A DNA stretch of 64,000 bases from Acetobacter orientalis. Its GTDB lineage: Bacteria > Pseudomonadota > Alphaproteobacteria > Acetobacterales > Acetobacteraceae. How positions within the stretch are numbered: the first letter of the stretch is position 1; each line of letters begins with the position of its first letter. A program made the position numbers and the translations under genes. The notes below the pieces were generated by a model that searched no databases, was not told the origin of the DNA, and worked only from the letters and a program-made list of their open reading frames with translations. Below are positions 55,731 to 64,000 of the stretch, piece by piece. The stretch spans positions 1 through 64,000 of the forward strand of contig NZ_BAMX01000010.1 of assembly GCF_000963965.1 (NCBI RefSeq), given 5' to 3'.

Positions 55731-56102
55731 TTACCGGCGACCGCGCCCGCTCAGGGCAGCTTCAACCGCACCGGCGTCGTCAGCAGCTTCTTCTTCAGGA
55801 GAGACTTCCTGCAAGCCAAAGATATTTTGCTCTGTTGGCACCAGATCCTGCACTTCTTCATCAACAGGTTCGGGTTCAGGCTCACGGGCCTGAGAGCGGA
55901 TAAGATCATTGCGCAGTTCGGGCAGTTTCACGGTTTCGTCTGCGATTTCGCGCAGGGCAACAACCGGATTCTTGTCATTATCCCGATCAATGGTAAGCTC
56001 TTCCCCGCGGGAGATGTTGCGGGCACGTTGGGCCGCATACAGCACCAGCTCAAAGCGGTTAGGGACTTTCTCTACGCAGTCTTCGACGGTGACGCGGGCC
56101 AT
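55731..56102 (-). CDS. rpoZ: DNA-directed RNA polymerase subunit omega
   Basis: Omega helps assemble beta-prime into RNA polymerase and forms part of a ppGpp site in E. coli. The 123-residue protein has [23 protein letters not shown] (abridged), RARNISRG and [10 protein letters not shown]. The C-terminal half is an acidic Glu/Pro-rich extension typical of alphaproteobacterial omega. It is the first gene of the 18-gene minus-strand run to lpxI. Confidence 0.96.
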   Translation of the reverse strand: MARVTVEDCVEKVPNRFELVLYAAQRARNISRGEELTIDRDNDKNPVVALREIADETVKLPELRNDLIRSQAREPEPEPVDEEVQDLVPTEQNIFGLQEVSPEEEAADDAGAVEAALSGRGRR

Positions 56103-56181
56103 TACGAAGAGCCTCCAGACAATTCAGCTAAAAATCAGAAAGAGCATTCTAGCGCATCAGCCCCCAACACGAAAGGGCTGT

Positions 56182-56670
56182 TTAGGGGATTCTCCTGATT
56201 TCCTGCCCAGAAACCCCTTCCAGCAAAGCATCCACCCCCACACCAAGGCTTGGGTGCACCCATTCTGGGGCCACATCGTGCAAGGGCAACAAGACAAATG
56301 CACGCTCATGCGCACGGGGGTGTGGCAGAGTTAGCTTAGGGTCTGCCTGGCACAAAGCGTTATAGGCTATAATGTCCAAATCAAGCGTACGCGCGGCATT
56401 AGGCACAGAACGCTGCCGCCCGTAATCTGCCTCAAGTTTTTGTAATATATTTAACAACTGGTAAGGCGGCAGATCCGTTGCAATGCGCACAACCCCATTA
56501 ACGTATGGCGGCTGCCCAGACGGCGGCATGGGCGCACTTTCGTACCAGCGCGAAACAGCAATAACATCAATACCTTCCACCGCACGCAGTGCCGCAACCA
56601 CCTCTTGGCAGGTTGCAAGTGCTGCCTGCTCGCCCAAGGGTAAATTTGCCCCCACCGCGATCAGTACCAT
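56182..56670 (-). CDS. folK: 6-hydroxymethyl-7,8-dihydropterin pyrophosphokinase
   Basis: HPPK transfers pyrophosphate from ATP to hydroxymethyl-dihydropterin in folate synthesis. The 162-residue protein has VGANLPLG, RWYESAPM, the RTLDLDIIAYN metal motif and LPHPRAHERAFVL. AAGGGGAC precedes ATG 56670; the frame is open to 56694. It is 79 bases before rpoZ, with a short CAGCCC/GGGCTG hairpin at 56158-56180 between them. Confidence 0.95.
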   Translation of the reverse strand: MVLIAVGANLPLGEQAALATCQEVVAALRAVEGIDVIAVSRWYESAPMPPSGQPPYVNGVVRIATDLPPYQLLNILQKLEADYGRQRSVPNAARTLDLDIIAYNALCQADPKLTLPHPRAHERAFVLLPLHDVAPEWVHPSLGVGVDALLEGVSGQEIRRIP

Positions 56671-56828
56671 TTCTGTCCCCTTCCAGTTTTTCATGTTTTG
56701 GGATATATCTTTTTACATGCAACACTAGTATAACTGATGCGTTGACATGTTATGACACCATGAGATGAAATAATTTTTAACAAAATTTCACATGCTCTGT
56801 TGGTTCTATATTAAAGGGTACAAAACAA

Positions 56829-57452
56829 ATGAACTTAAAAAAAGATGAAAGAACATGTCTTTTTATAGATGGCTCAAGCCTTTATTCTACATCAAGAAGT
56901 CTGGGCTTTGATGTTGACTATAAAAAACTGTTAGATTTTTTCACATCCAAGACCCACATTATTCGTGCTTATTATTACGCTGCCATACTGGATACAGAAG
57001 ACTATTCTCCACTTAAGCCTTTAACAGACTGGCTTTCCTATAACGGTTATTTCTTGGTCACCAAACCCGCGCGTGAATTTACCGACGCAACCGGTAAGCG
57101 CCGCGTTAAAGGGAACATGGAAATAGAAATTGCTGTGGATATGCTGGAAATGGCACCCCACATCGACCATGCGATTCTCTTTACAGGCGATTCAGACTTC
57201 CGCCGCGTGGTTGAAGCCGTGCAGCGCCAAGGCACACGTGTATCTGTTGTCTCTTCCATGCGCTCTAACCCACCTCTGATTGGTGATGATCTGCGCAGGC
57301 AAGCAGACCAGTTTCTTGAACTGGCAACACTGGGTGCCAACTTTACCCGCCGCCAGACAGAAGCCCCGACTCGCCCAGTGCGTGCTGCGGCCCCTATCCG
57401 GCATCCGGCAGACCAGATGAGCGAGCCTGAAGAGGAAGATCCACTCCTCTAA
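56829..57452 (+). CDS. NYN-domain protein (LabA/DUF88 family)
   Basis: A putative PIN-like ribonuclease. The 207-residue protein has the first Asp in CLFIDGSSLY (residue 14), KGNMEIEIAVDML with the second acidic pair, and FTGDSDFRRVVEAV with the third. The N-terminal NYN domain ends near 165; a Pro/Arg-rich linker and acidic tail (EPEEEDPLL) follow. The 5' region is AT-rich with AAAGGG before the ATG. Diverges from folK. RNA target unknown. Ends at a clear terminator. Confidence 0.87.
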   Translation: MNLKKDERTCLFIDGSSLYSTSRSLGFDVDYKKLLDFFTSKTHIIRAYYYAAILDTEDYSPLKPLTDWLSYNGYFLVTKPAREFTDATGKRRVKGNMEIEIAVDMLEMAPHIDHAILFTGDSDFRRVVEAVQRQGTRVSVVSSMRSNPPLIGDDLRRQADQFLELATLGANFTRRQTEAPTRPVRAAAPIRHPADQMSEPEEEDPLL

Positions 57453-57485
57453 GGTTCTACCTTTTGGTATAAATCTGGCGTATGG

Positions 57486-57522
57486 AACGTGATGATCTTT
57501 TAAGTAAGGTCATCACGTTTTT
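57486..57522 (+). terminator. Rho-independent terminator after the NYN gene
   Basis: AACGTGATGA (57486-57495) pairs perfectly with TCATCACGTT (57510-57519) and is followed by TTTTG. Located 34 bases after the stop codon. Confidence 0.78.
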
Positions 57523-57710
57523 GTTATATAAGTCGCGTATTCCCTCTTTACCTCTTTGATAAACCAAATAAATTTCTAAAAAATTTACTTTAAAAAAATT
57601 TTTAGAGATGTGGAAAGAAAAGAGGTGTCATGCGTTTAAAGCAACTCTACTATGATGGTCATCGCGTCCATCATGGAACGGATGGCCGTTTTATTATCTG
57701 GAGTTAATTC

Positions 57711-58403
57711 ATGCCCACATGTTCTGAAGCCCGATCCAGCCTTATCTCGTTGCTTCGCGGCGTTGAACATTTCAATACTGAGGTGTTCCCAGCCAAAGAG
57801 CGGCTCTTTGCCAGCCTTGCTGGCGGGCAATCCCCCGATGCGCTGTTTATTGCCTGCGCAGACAGCCGTATTAACCCCAACCTGATTACCCAGACCGAAC
57901 CGGGTGACCTGTTTATTTTGCGCAATATTGGCAACATTGTCCCTGCTTACGGCGAAATGCTGGGCGGTGTCTCTTCTGCCATTGAATACGCCGTACTGGG
58001 CCTTGGTGTGTCTTCCATTATTGTGTGCGGCCACTCAGACTGTGGCGCCATGAAAGCCCTTATGGCCCCAGAAAAAGCCGGGCTGGATAAAATGCCCACC
58101 GTTGCCTCATGGCTGCGTAATGCAGAAGCAGCACGCGCCGCATTGGGCGACTTCAGCGCAGAAGATGCCGGGCCAGCAACAGTACGCAGCCTGTCAGAAC
58201 AAAACGTTCTGCTCCAGATTGCTCACTTACGCACCCACCCTGCTGTTGCCGCAGGGCTAGCGCGCGGCACGTTGTTCCTGCAAGGCTGGTTCTATGACAT
58301 CGGCTCTGGTGAGATCAGCATTCTGGATGAACAGACACGCACAACCGTTTCCATTGCAGACAGCATTGCAAATCTGGAAGCGACAGAAGCAGAAAAAGCC
58401 TAA
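57711..58403 (+). CDS. can: Beta-class carbonic anhydrase
   Basis: The enzyme interconverts CO2 and bicarbonate for carboxylases and pH balance. The 230-residue protein has the zinc ligands in CADSRINP and CGHSDCGAM, with GDLFILRNIGNIVP between. GGAG lies eight bases before the ATG. The preceding 190 bases are strongly AT-rich. A perfect hairpin follows the stop codon directly. Confidence 0.95.
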   Translation: MPTCSEARSSLISLLRGVEHFNTEVFPAKERLFASLAGGQSPDALFIACADSRINPNLITQTEPGDLFILRNIGNIVPAYGEMLGGVSSAIEYAVLGLGVSSIIVCGHSDCGAMKALMAPEKAGLDKMPTVASWLRNAEAARAALGDFSAEDAGPATVRSLSEQNVLLQIAHLRTHPAVAAGLARGTLFLQGWFYDIGSGEISILDEQTRTTVSIADSIANLEATEAEKA

Positions 58404-58410
58404 AACTACT

Positions 58411-58436
58411 CTGGCAGAACACATCTGTTCTGCCAG
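58411..58436 (+). terminator. Perfect 11-bp hairpin after carbonic anhydrase
   Basis: CTGGCAGAACA (58411-58421), loop CATC, TGTTCTGCCAG (58426-58436), starting eight bases after the can stop. The stem is strong, but the following sequence is C-rich, not T-rich, so it is not a classical intrinsic terminator. It may protect or separate the can transcript from the EEP gene. Confidence 0.55.
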
Positions 58437-58461
58437 CTCCACATGCCCCCGCCTTACTTTC

Positions 58462-59331
58462 TTGCGCATCGCTGGGGCATGCGGGGGTGTGCTGGCCTTT
58501 ACTTTAGCCTGCACACCCCAAGCCACCGCACAGCCCTTAAAATTTGCAACATGGAATATGGAGTGGCTGCTAGATACAGCAAGCCCCCTTAGCGCCACGG
58601 CCCCGGCCGATATTCCGCGCCGCACCAACCAAGACCTTGCAGCCCTTGCAACCTATGCCCAGCATTTAAATGCAGATGTTATTGGGTTTCAGGAAGTGGC
58701 AACACCAGCCATTGCCGCCCGTGTTTTTACCCCCACAAACTACCAAATTTTTATGACGCAAGACAGCGTCTTACAACGCACAGGGGCCGCCATACGGCTT
58801 GGCTTAAACGCAACACAAAACCCAGACTTTACAGCACTGGCTCTTAACCCAGCACTTACACCACACCCGCTTAGAAGCGGCCTAGACCTTACCCTACACA
58901 AAGGCAAAACCAGCCTAAGGCTGCTTGTTGTGCATCTTAAAACTGGGTGTTGGGACAATGCCCCCACTGAAAAAGGGCACTCTTGCCCCCTACTGGTGCA
59001 GCAATTTGCGGCTTTACATACTTGGGTTGCCGCACGCCAAAACGCGCACGAAGCCTTTGCCATTATGGGTGACTTCAACCGCCGCATGACCCCACACGAC
59101 CCGTTTTTTCAAACTCTTGTGCACGACACCCCCCTCACACTCGCAACCGCCGGGGCAGCAAGCCCCTGTGCGGGTGGCAGCTATTTTATAGACCATATTA
59201 TATTGGGCGGGACAGCAAGCGCGTGGGCTGCGCCATACTCTTTACGGGTTATGGTTTACCAACCAACAGAAAAAGCCGTTCTGTCAGACCACTGCCCGGT
59301 TTCTGTTCTTGTAAACATGCCTGAATACTAA
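58462..59331 (+). CDS. Endonuclease/exonuclease/phosphatase-family protein, exported
   Basis: A DNase I-like metal hydrolase of about 289 residues. ATWNMEWLL, IGFQEV, HLKTG, GDFNRR and LSDHCPV supply the EEP catalytic set. The first 25 residues form a signal peptide (LAFTLACTPQATA, cleaved before QPLKF), so it acts in the periplasm or outside. The start is uncertain: no in-frame ATG lies between can and the signal peptide; TTG at 58462 gives a basic n-region (MRIAG), and an in-frame ATG at 58294 lies inside can. Substrate unknown (nucleic acid or phosphoester). Confidence 0.8.
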   Translation: MRIAGACGGVLAFTLACTPQATAQPLKFATWNMEWLLDTASPLSATAPADIPRRTNQDLAALATYAQHLNADVIGFQEVATPAIAARVFTPTNYQIFMTQDSVLQRTGAAIRLGLNATQNPDFTALALNPALTPHPLRSGLDLTLHKGKTSLRLLVVHLKTGCWDNAPTEKGHSCPLLVQQFAALHTWVAARQNAHEAFAIMGDFNRRMTPHDPFFQTLVHDTPLTLATAGAASPCAGGSYFIDHIILGGTASAWAAPYSLRVMVYQPTEKAVLSDHCPVSVLVNMPEY

Positions 59332-59370
59332 AAAACCGCCCCAGAAGAACTGAGACGGTTTTAGTATTTT
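59332..59370. terminator. Imperfect bidirectional terminator
   Basis: AAAACCG (59332-59338) pairs with CGGTTTT (59356-59362), with an inner CAG/CTG pairing. It lies between the convergent EEP and DEAD-box genes; TATTTTT follows on the plus strand. Confidence 0.5.
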
Positions 59371-59391
59371 TAAACAAACAAAAAATAGGTT

Positions 59392-60714
59392 TTAGCGTGG
59401 CCCTGCCGCAGCACGGCCACCGTGGCCACGCCCACCGCCATTCCCACGGCGCGGTGCACCACCTTGCGGCCCACGGCCACCACCACCGCCACCGGGGCGA
59501 CCACCGCGCGGCGGGCCGCCACGACCACGGCCGCCACCCCCCAGAACGGGAGGGCGCTGCGTAGAGTTTTCTGCATCAGCAGAATGCCAAGGGTGGTCAC
59601 GCACAACAGGTATTGGCTTACCAATGGTCTTTTCAATATCCCGCAACCAAGCGCGTTGTTCCGGGTCGCAGAAAGACACGGCCCAACCATCGCGCCCTGC
59701 ACGGGCAGTACGGCCAATACGGTGCACATAGCTTTCTGGCACGTTGGGCAGGTCGTAGTTAAAGACGTGGCTTACTTCATCCACGTCAATACCACGGGCG
59801 GCAATGTCTGTTGCCACCAGAACTTTTACGCTACCGGCTCTAAAGCCTTTCATGGCGCGCTCACGCGCACCTTGTGACTTATTGCCGTGAATAGCCTCAG
59901 CCACAATGCTGTTTTTATTCAAGAACTCAGCCACTTTATTGGCTTCGTGCTTCATAAGCGTAAACACAACAGCACGGGCAACTTTGGGAGATTCAACCAG
60001 CGTGAGCAGTGCATCGCGTTTGTCTGGGGCATTCACAAACATAACAGCCTGCTGGATACGATCCACCGTGCTTGAAGGTGGTGTCACCTCAACCTGTGCG
60101 GGGTTATCCAGCAAAGACCCGGCCAAGTCTGCAATGCTGCGTGGCATGGTGGCAGAGAACAGCAATGTTTGCCGTTGCTCTGGCAGATAGGTCATAATAC
60201 GGCGAATATCGCGCACAAAACCCATATCAAGCATACGGTCTGCTTCGTCCAGCACCAGCACTTCGAGTGCTGATAGGTCGATATGCCCTTGCCCGATCAG
60301 GTCAAGCAAGCGGCCCGGTGCAGCCACCAGCACATCTACCCCACGGCGCATGGCTTCAACTTGGCGCCCTTGCCCAACGCCACCAAACACCACAGCTTGC
60401 GAGCATTTCATATGGCGGGCGTAAGCCTTAAAGCTGTCGCTAATTTGCGAAACCAGCTCACGCGTGGGGGCCAACACCAGAACACGTGCTTTTTTAGGGC
60501 CAACGGCTTTGGGGTTTTTAAGCAAATAATCAAGAATAGGCAGAGAGAATGCTGCGGTTTTACCTGTACCGGTCTGAGCCAACCCCAGCAGATCACGCCC
60601 TTGCAGAAGGTGCGGGATAGACTGCGCCTGAATAGGCGTAGGGGTTTCGTACCCTTCTTCGGCAAGTGCCTTTAAAAGGGGTTCAGCAAGTTTCAGGTCA
60701 GAAAACGTAGTCAT
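59392..60714 (-). CDS. DEAD-box RNA helicase, RhlE-like
   Basis: An ATP-dependent RNA helicase for ribosome assembly or RNA decay. The 440-residue protein has the Q motif (PTPIQAQSIP), motif I AQTGTGKTAAF, II DEAD, III SAT, and VI HRIGRTARAGRDG. After residue 385 the tail is almost all Gly, Arg and Pro with RGG/RGR-type repeats, an RNA-binding tail. A 500-base AT-rich leader region lies upstream (60715-61212), as often seen in cold-responsive helicases. Confidence 0.92.
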   Translation of the reverse strand: MTTFSDLKLAEPLLKALAEEGYETPTPIQAQSIPHLLQGRDLLGLAQTGTGKTAAFSLPILDYLLKNPKAVGPKKARVLVLAPTRELVSQISDSFKAYARHMKCSQAVVFGGVGQGRQVEAMRRGVDVLVAAPGRLLDLIGQGHIDLSALEVLVLDEADRMLDMGFVRDIRRIMTYLPEQRQTLLFSATMPRSIADLAGSLLDNPAQVEVTPPSSTVDRIQQAVMFVNAPDKRDALLTLVESPKVARAVVFTLMKHEANKVAEFLNKNSIVAEAIHGNKSQGARERAMKGFRAGSVKVLVATDIAARGIDVDEVSHVFNYDLPNVPESYVHRIGRTARAGRDGWAVSFCDPEQRAWLRDIEKTIGKPIPVVRDHPWHSADAENSTQRPPVLGGGGRGRGGPPRGGRPGGGGGGRGPQGGAPRRGNGGGRGHGGRAAAGPR

Positions 60715-61212
60715 CAGGGCGAAAACCTCTTTGCGCCACCAGAACCAAAAGCAAAGTTTGCTTTTTTCCAGTTAAGCACTTTTATTTTCAAGGCACGCAC
60801 CCCGGCAAACCACTGGCATAAGCAGGCACACGCGCGCATGGAGTTTTAATAACGTTACTTGGCAGCGTCGCCAGTTTTGGAAACCCAATGAAACCCTGCC
60901 CTCTGTGGTTCGTATAAAAGGACTTTTTTAGTCCTGCAAGCCTTCCGTACCATATTAGTCCTGTAATAAACCACAAATATAACCCGACATATACCGGTTG
61001 CTCATATGGCAAACGTAGAAAGATTTATTTTAAATGTATGTTTTAAAAGCATTTTTTTATGTTTTTCTAAAATAAACATTTTGTTGCGTTACGTCTTATT
61101 TATCAGAGTAACTAACAAATTTTTAAGAAGAAATTTTTGTTTAATGAAAGCATTTTTGGTTTTGAGAGCGACATTTGCCCCTCTTCTCTTCATACACTCC
61201 TAATAAAAAGTT
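60715..61212. other. AT-rich intergenic region upstream of the DEAD-box helicase
   Basis: No convincing gene in these 498 bases. AAAAGCAAA/TTTGCTTTT (60747-60765) forms a hairpin close to the helicase start. AGGACT-TTTTT-AGTCCT (60919-60935) is an inverted repeat, and TTAGTCCTG occurs twice (60928-60936, 60955-60963), 27 bases apart. From 61000 to 61210 the A+T content is very high. A 65-codon frame at 61006-61203 has a composition set by this AT bias and no ribosome site. Confidence 0.6.
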
Positions 61213-61836
61213 TTATTTACGTGCTGGCTGACAGTCTTCTTTACGGCCCAACAAGAACAATGCCTGCTCACCAAATAAATTTGCTAACCGGATAGAGCGG
61301 CGCCATGGCGCACGCTCGCCATCTTCATCAACTGCCATCCATTGCTGCACGCAATACCCTTCTTCTTGGCACAGGGCCAAAAAGTCCCGAATGGTGCAGG
61401 GGTGAATATTGGGGGTTTCGTACCACGGCGTATGCCAAACAGAGGTCATGGGCATGCGGCCGCTAAACAGCATCATCAATCTTAGCCGCCAGTGCCCAAA
61501 ATTAGGGAAAGAGACAATGGCATGCCGGCCAATACGCAACATTTGGCGCAATACCTCACGCGGGCGTTCTACTGCTTGCAGGGTGCGTTGCAGCACCACA
61601 TAGTCAAACGCACCATCGGGGTAGTGTGAAAGGTCATGGTCGGCATCGCCGTGCACTACGGGCAAGCCATGTGCAACCGAGCGTGTGACCTCACGCATGT
61701 CAATTTCAATGCCCCGCGCATCGCAGCCACGTAAGCGAAAGAGATGGTCAAGCAAAGCACCATCTCCGCTGCCAATATCAAGCACACGCGTGCCGGGTTC
61801 TATCATGTCGGCTATCAGCCGTTGGTCAAGGCGCAT
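61213..61836 (-). CDS. metW: Methionine biosynthesis protein MetW
   Basis: MetW is a class I SAM-dependent methyltransferase-like protein that acts with MetX in homoserine acylation. The 207-residue protein has VLDIGSGDGALLDHL, the SAM motif I, and VVLQRTLQAVERP and SFPNFGHWRLRL, both typical of MetW. ATG 61836 overlaps the metX stop (TAATG). Its own catalytic activity is not established in the family. Confidence 0.93.
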   Translation of the reverse strand: MRLDQRLIADMIEPGTRVLDIGSGDGALLDHLFRLRGCDARGIEIDMREVTRSVAHGLPVVHGDADHDLSHYPDGAFDYVVLQRTLQAVERPREVLRQMLRIGRHAIVSFPNFGHWRLRLMMLFSGRMPMTSVWHTPWYETPNIHPCTIRDFLALCQEEGYCVQQWMAVDEDGERAPWRRSIRLANLFGEQALFLLGRKEDCQPARK

Positions 61837-63011
61837 TAGGCAAGCCCCGCATGGTCGGCAACGCCGCACAAAAAGCCGCGTACAGTGCGGTCAAAATCTG
61901 GTTCGTCCAGCAAAAACGCATCATGGCCTTTGTCGGTCTCAATTTCGACAAACGACACATTGGCCGCCGCCTGATTAAGTGCGCGCACAAGGTAGCGAGA
62001 GCTAGACGTTGGAAACAGCCAGTCTGATGAAAAAGACACCACACAAAACCGCACCGGCGTACCTTTAAAAGCATTAGGCAGTTCACCATCATGCTCGGCA
62101 GCAAGGTCAAACCAGTCCATGGCGCGGGTAATGGTCAGGTACGAGTTGGCGTCAAACCGGCGCACAAAGGCAGAGCCTTGGTAACGCAGGTACGACTCCA
62201 CCTCAAACACATCACTGAACATAGACAGTGAGGCCTCTGGCGCTTGGGCGTTAGAGGGGTCTTTGCGCACCCGGCGGCCAAATTTGCGGGTTAGAGCTTC
62301 TTCAGACAGGTAAGTAATATGGGCCATCATACGCGCAACAGCCAAGCCACGAGCCGGCACAACATCATGCTGCCAGTACCGGCCACCATGCCAGTCTGGG
62401 TCTGCAAAAATGGACTGGCGGCCCACCTCGTTAAACGCAATATTTTGTGCCGAATGGTATGGTGCCGTGGCTATAGGCATGGCTGCCAGCATCATGTTGG
62501 GGTAGGTTACAGCCCACTCCAGCACCTGCATGCCGCCCATAGACCCGCCAACCACCGCAAAGAGCCGTTCTATACCAAAATGGCGCACCAATTTGTATTG
62601 CGCGCGTACCATGTCGCGCACGGTAACGGGCGGAAAGTCAGTGCCCCACCGTTCTGTGCCATCACCCACGCCATCTGTACGCAAAGAGCGCGGGCCGGTA
62701 CTGCCCATGCAGCCCCCTAGCACATTCATGCAAATAACAAAAAAGCGGTTGGTATCAATAGGGCGCCCCGGCCCCACCATACGCGACCACCAGCCGGGTT
62801 TGCCCGTTAGGGGGTGCTCTTCGGCCACATACTGGTCGCCTGTAAAGGCGTGGCACACCACAATGGCATTATCTTTTGTGGGAGAGAGTGTACCGTAGCT
62901 GCAATACGCAACATCAAGTGCGGCAAGATGCACCCCACACTCAAGGTCTAACCCCTCGGGGAAGGTACAGTGCTGGTGCTCTCCAACATCGAGAGGGGCT
63001 GTGCTGTTCAT
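61836..63011 (-). CDS. metX: Homoserine O-acyltransferase MetX
   Basis: MetX acylates homoserine in methionine synthesis, normally from acetyl-CoA. The 391-residue alpha/beta hydrolase has the nucleophile Ser in [14 protein letters not shown], with Asp in FSSDWLFP and His in [10 protein letters not shown] completing the triad. Some MetX-fold enzymes use succinyl-CoA; I cannot decide the donor from the sequence. It forms a two-gene operon with metW and lies downstream of lepA. Confidence 0.93.
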   Translation of the reverse strand: MNSTAPLDVGEHQHCTFPEGLDLECGVHLAALDVAYCSYGTLSPTKDNAIVVCHAFTGDQYVAEEHPLTGKPGWWSRMVGPGRPIDTNRFFVICMNVLGGCMGSTGPRSLRTDGVGDGTERWGTDFPPVTVRDMVRAQYKLVRHFGIERLFAVVGGSMGGMQVLEWAVTYPNMMLAAMPIATAPYHSAQNIAFNEVGRQSIFADPDWHGGRYWQHDVVPARGLAVARMMAHITYLSEEALTRKFGRRVRKDPSNAQAPEASLSMFSDVFEVESYLRYQGSAFVRRFDANSYLTITRAMDWFDLAAEHDGELPNAFKGTPVRFCVVSFSSDWLFPTSSSRYLVRALNQAAANVSFVEIETDKGHDAFLLDEPDFDRTVRGFLCGVADHAGLA

Positions 63012-63121
63012 GGCTTACTCGACAACTCCGGCAAGATGAACCCGACATAAGCGCACAAACAGGACTTAGCAAGTACGCTTTAGCGTGGGTGCTGGTTTGC
63101 GCTCAGGCACGCAACGGCAAA

Positions 63122-63146
63122 GCAGGAGCATGTAACACGCCCCTGC
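63122..63146 (-). terminator. Terminator-like hairpin after lepA
   Basis: On the minus strand, GCAGGGGCGTG and CATGCTCCTGC form an 11-bp stem (two G-U pairs) around loop TTA, followed by a short TTT run. It lies 10 bases after the lepA stop and before metX. Confidence 0.5.
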
Positions 63147-63155
63147 CCTTTTATT

Positions 63156-64000
63156 TTAGCCATCCATCTTGAGGGCAGCAAGGAAGGCACTTTGTGGAAT
63201 TTCCACCTTACCAAACTGCCGCATGCGCTTTTTACCTTCTTTCTGCTTATCCAGCAGCTTGCGCTTACGTGAAATGTCACCACCATAACATTTGGCCGTC
63301 ACGTCTTTGGAGAGTGCGCCAATGGTTTCACGCGCAATCACTTTGCTGCCAATAGCGGCCTGAATAGCAATTTTAAACAACTGGCGCGGAATAAGGTCTT
63401 TCAAGCGGGCGCAAATAGCGCGCCCACGCGCTTCTGACGCAGATCGATGCGCGATGAAAGACAGCGCATCTACCGACTCTTGGTTGACCAGAATAGAGAT
63501 ACGCACAAGATCGCTCTCTTCGTAGCCGTCCATCTGGTAGTCAAAGCTGGCATACCCGCGTGTGAGAGACTTCAAACGGTCATAGAAGTCAAACACCACT
63601 TCGTTCAAGGGTAGGCGGTAAACGGCCATAGCCCGGTTGCCCACGTAAGTTAGGTCAACCTGCACACCGCGCCGCTCTGTGCACAACGTAAGCACAGCGC
63701 CCAGATACTCGTCTGGCACCATAATGGTGGCTTTGATCCACGGTTCGTAAATCGCCTCAATCTGGGACAGGTCAGGCATATCAGCCGGGTTATGGAGTTC
63801 TTCTTCAACCCCGTTGGTCAGGGTCAGTTTGTAGACAACCGATGGTGCCGTCGCAATCAGGTCAAGGTCGAACTCACGCGATAGGCGTTCTTGAATAATT
63901 TCAAGGTGCAACAGGCCCAAAAAGCCACAGCGGAACCCAAAGCCCAACGCGGCAGAGGTTTCTGCCTCATAATGGAACGAGGCATCGTTCAGGCGTAGTT
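63156..64000 (-). CDS. lepA: Elongation factor 4 (LepA), C-terminal part
   Basis: LepA is a ribosome-bound GTPase that back-translocates or assists ribosome assembly. The window holds its last 281 codons; the start and G domain lie beyond 64000. Visible are [20 protein letters not shown] (abridged), [14 protein letters not shown], the EPW motif of domain V, and the C-terminal LepA-specific domain with [21 protein letters not shown] (abridged), ending [12 protein letters not shown]. The frame is open to the window edge. Confidence 0.96.
   Translation of the reverse strand, partial: LRLNDASFHYEAETSAALGFGFRCGFLGLLHLEIIQERLSREFDLDLIATAPSVVYKLTLTNGVEEELHNPADMPDLSQIEAIYEPWIKATIMVPDEYLGAVLTLCTERRGVQVDLTYVGNRAMAVYRLPLNEVVFDFYDRLKSLTRGYASFDYQMDGYEESDLVRISILVNQESVDALSFIAHRSASEARGRAICARLKDLIPRQLFKIAIQAAIGSKVIARETIGALSKDVTAKCYGGDISRKRKLLDKQKEGKKRMRQFGKVEIPQSAFLAALKMDG

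Noticed and set aside
56158-56180. Hairpin CAGCCC/GGGCTG between folK and rpoZ
   Set aside because: Six base pairs with a long loop and no T-run on the minus strand; not a credible terminator.
61006-61203. 65-codon plus-strand frame in the AT-rich gap
   Set aside because: Its Phe/Leu/Lys/Asn-rich product follows from the base composition, and no ribosome site or signal precedes it.
63012-63155. Possible SAM-II riboswitch before metX
   Set aside because: The leader has a CGCTAAAGCG hairpin and a TTGCTAAG stretch, but not the conserved SAM-II core as I know it. An Rfam search (SAM-II, SAM/SAH models) would settle it.

Overview
The window is 64 kb of bacterial chromosome carrying mostly core genes, densely packed and with no insertion sequence, prophage, integrase, rRNA operon or CRISPR array that I can recognise. 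The protein families and their order point to an alphaproteobacterium, most likely an acetic acid bacterium (Acetobacteraceae, Acetobacter or a close relative). The supports are a DUF1150 gene beside hsp20, LpxI instead of LpxH, a long-form HPF near lptB, a DUF3772-type MscS, rpoZ next to a single bifunctional RelA/SpoT gene, and metX-metW. The genus is inference; no 16S rRNA gene is present.

Layout. 1-4 kb: an amino acid permease, an outer-membrane barrel protein, a 0.74 kb AT-rich gap and a tRNA-Gly(CCC) with a good sigma70 promoter. 4-14.8 kb: radA, UDP-glucose dehydrogenase, mlaE-mlaF with a 47-residue lipoprotein, a TetR regulator, a large MscS channel, dnaB and gmk. 14.9-19.5 kb: an SDR oxidoreductase, an NCS1 permease, rlmB and a ProP-like symporter. 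19.9-25.5 kb: RNase D, kdsD, lptC, lptA and lptB (Kdo supply and LPS export), a small membrane protein, and hpf. 25.5-26.4 kb: DUF1150 and hsp20 behind a candidate heat-shock promoter. 26.6-29.5 kb: def, fmt, truA and a UPF0178 gene.

29.7-36.8 kb, minus strand: rpmH, rnpA, yidC, engB, argB, dapD, dapE and an unknown membrane protein, read from a strong promoter before rpmH. 36.9-37.8 kb: a small membrane protein with an H-box-like helix, and gloA. 38-56.1 kb, minus strand: a near-continuous run in the order rpoZ, rsh, acpS, lepB, rnc, era, pyrH, frr, uppS, cdsA, dxr, rseP, bamA, ompH/skp, lpxD, fabZ, lpxA, lpxI. It links the stringent response, RNA processing, isoprenoid and phospholipid precursors, outer-membrane protein assembly and lipid A synthesis. 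56.2-64 kb: folK, a NYN-domain protein, beta-carbonic anhydrase, an EEP-family phosphatase/nuclease, a DEAD-box helicase, metW, metX and the 3' part of lepA.

I found no convincing new multi-gene system. The points most worth a second look are the H-box-like membrane protein at 36.9 kb, the mlaEF locus without mlaD but with a micro-lipoprotein and a leader bounded by a 10-bp inverted repeat, the lptB-hpf interval with no rpoN, the AT-rich regulatory-looking gaps before the porin and the DEAD-box helicase, and the hairpin between the carbonic anhydrase and EEP genes.
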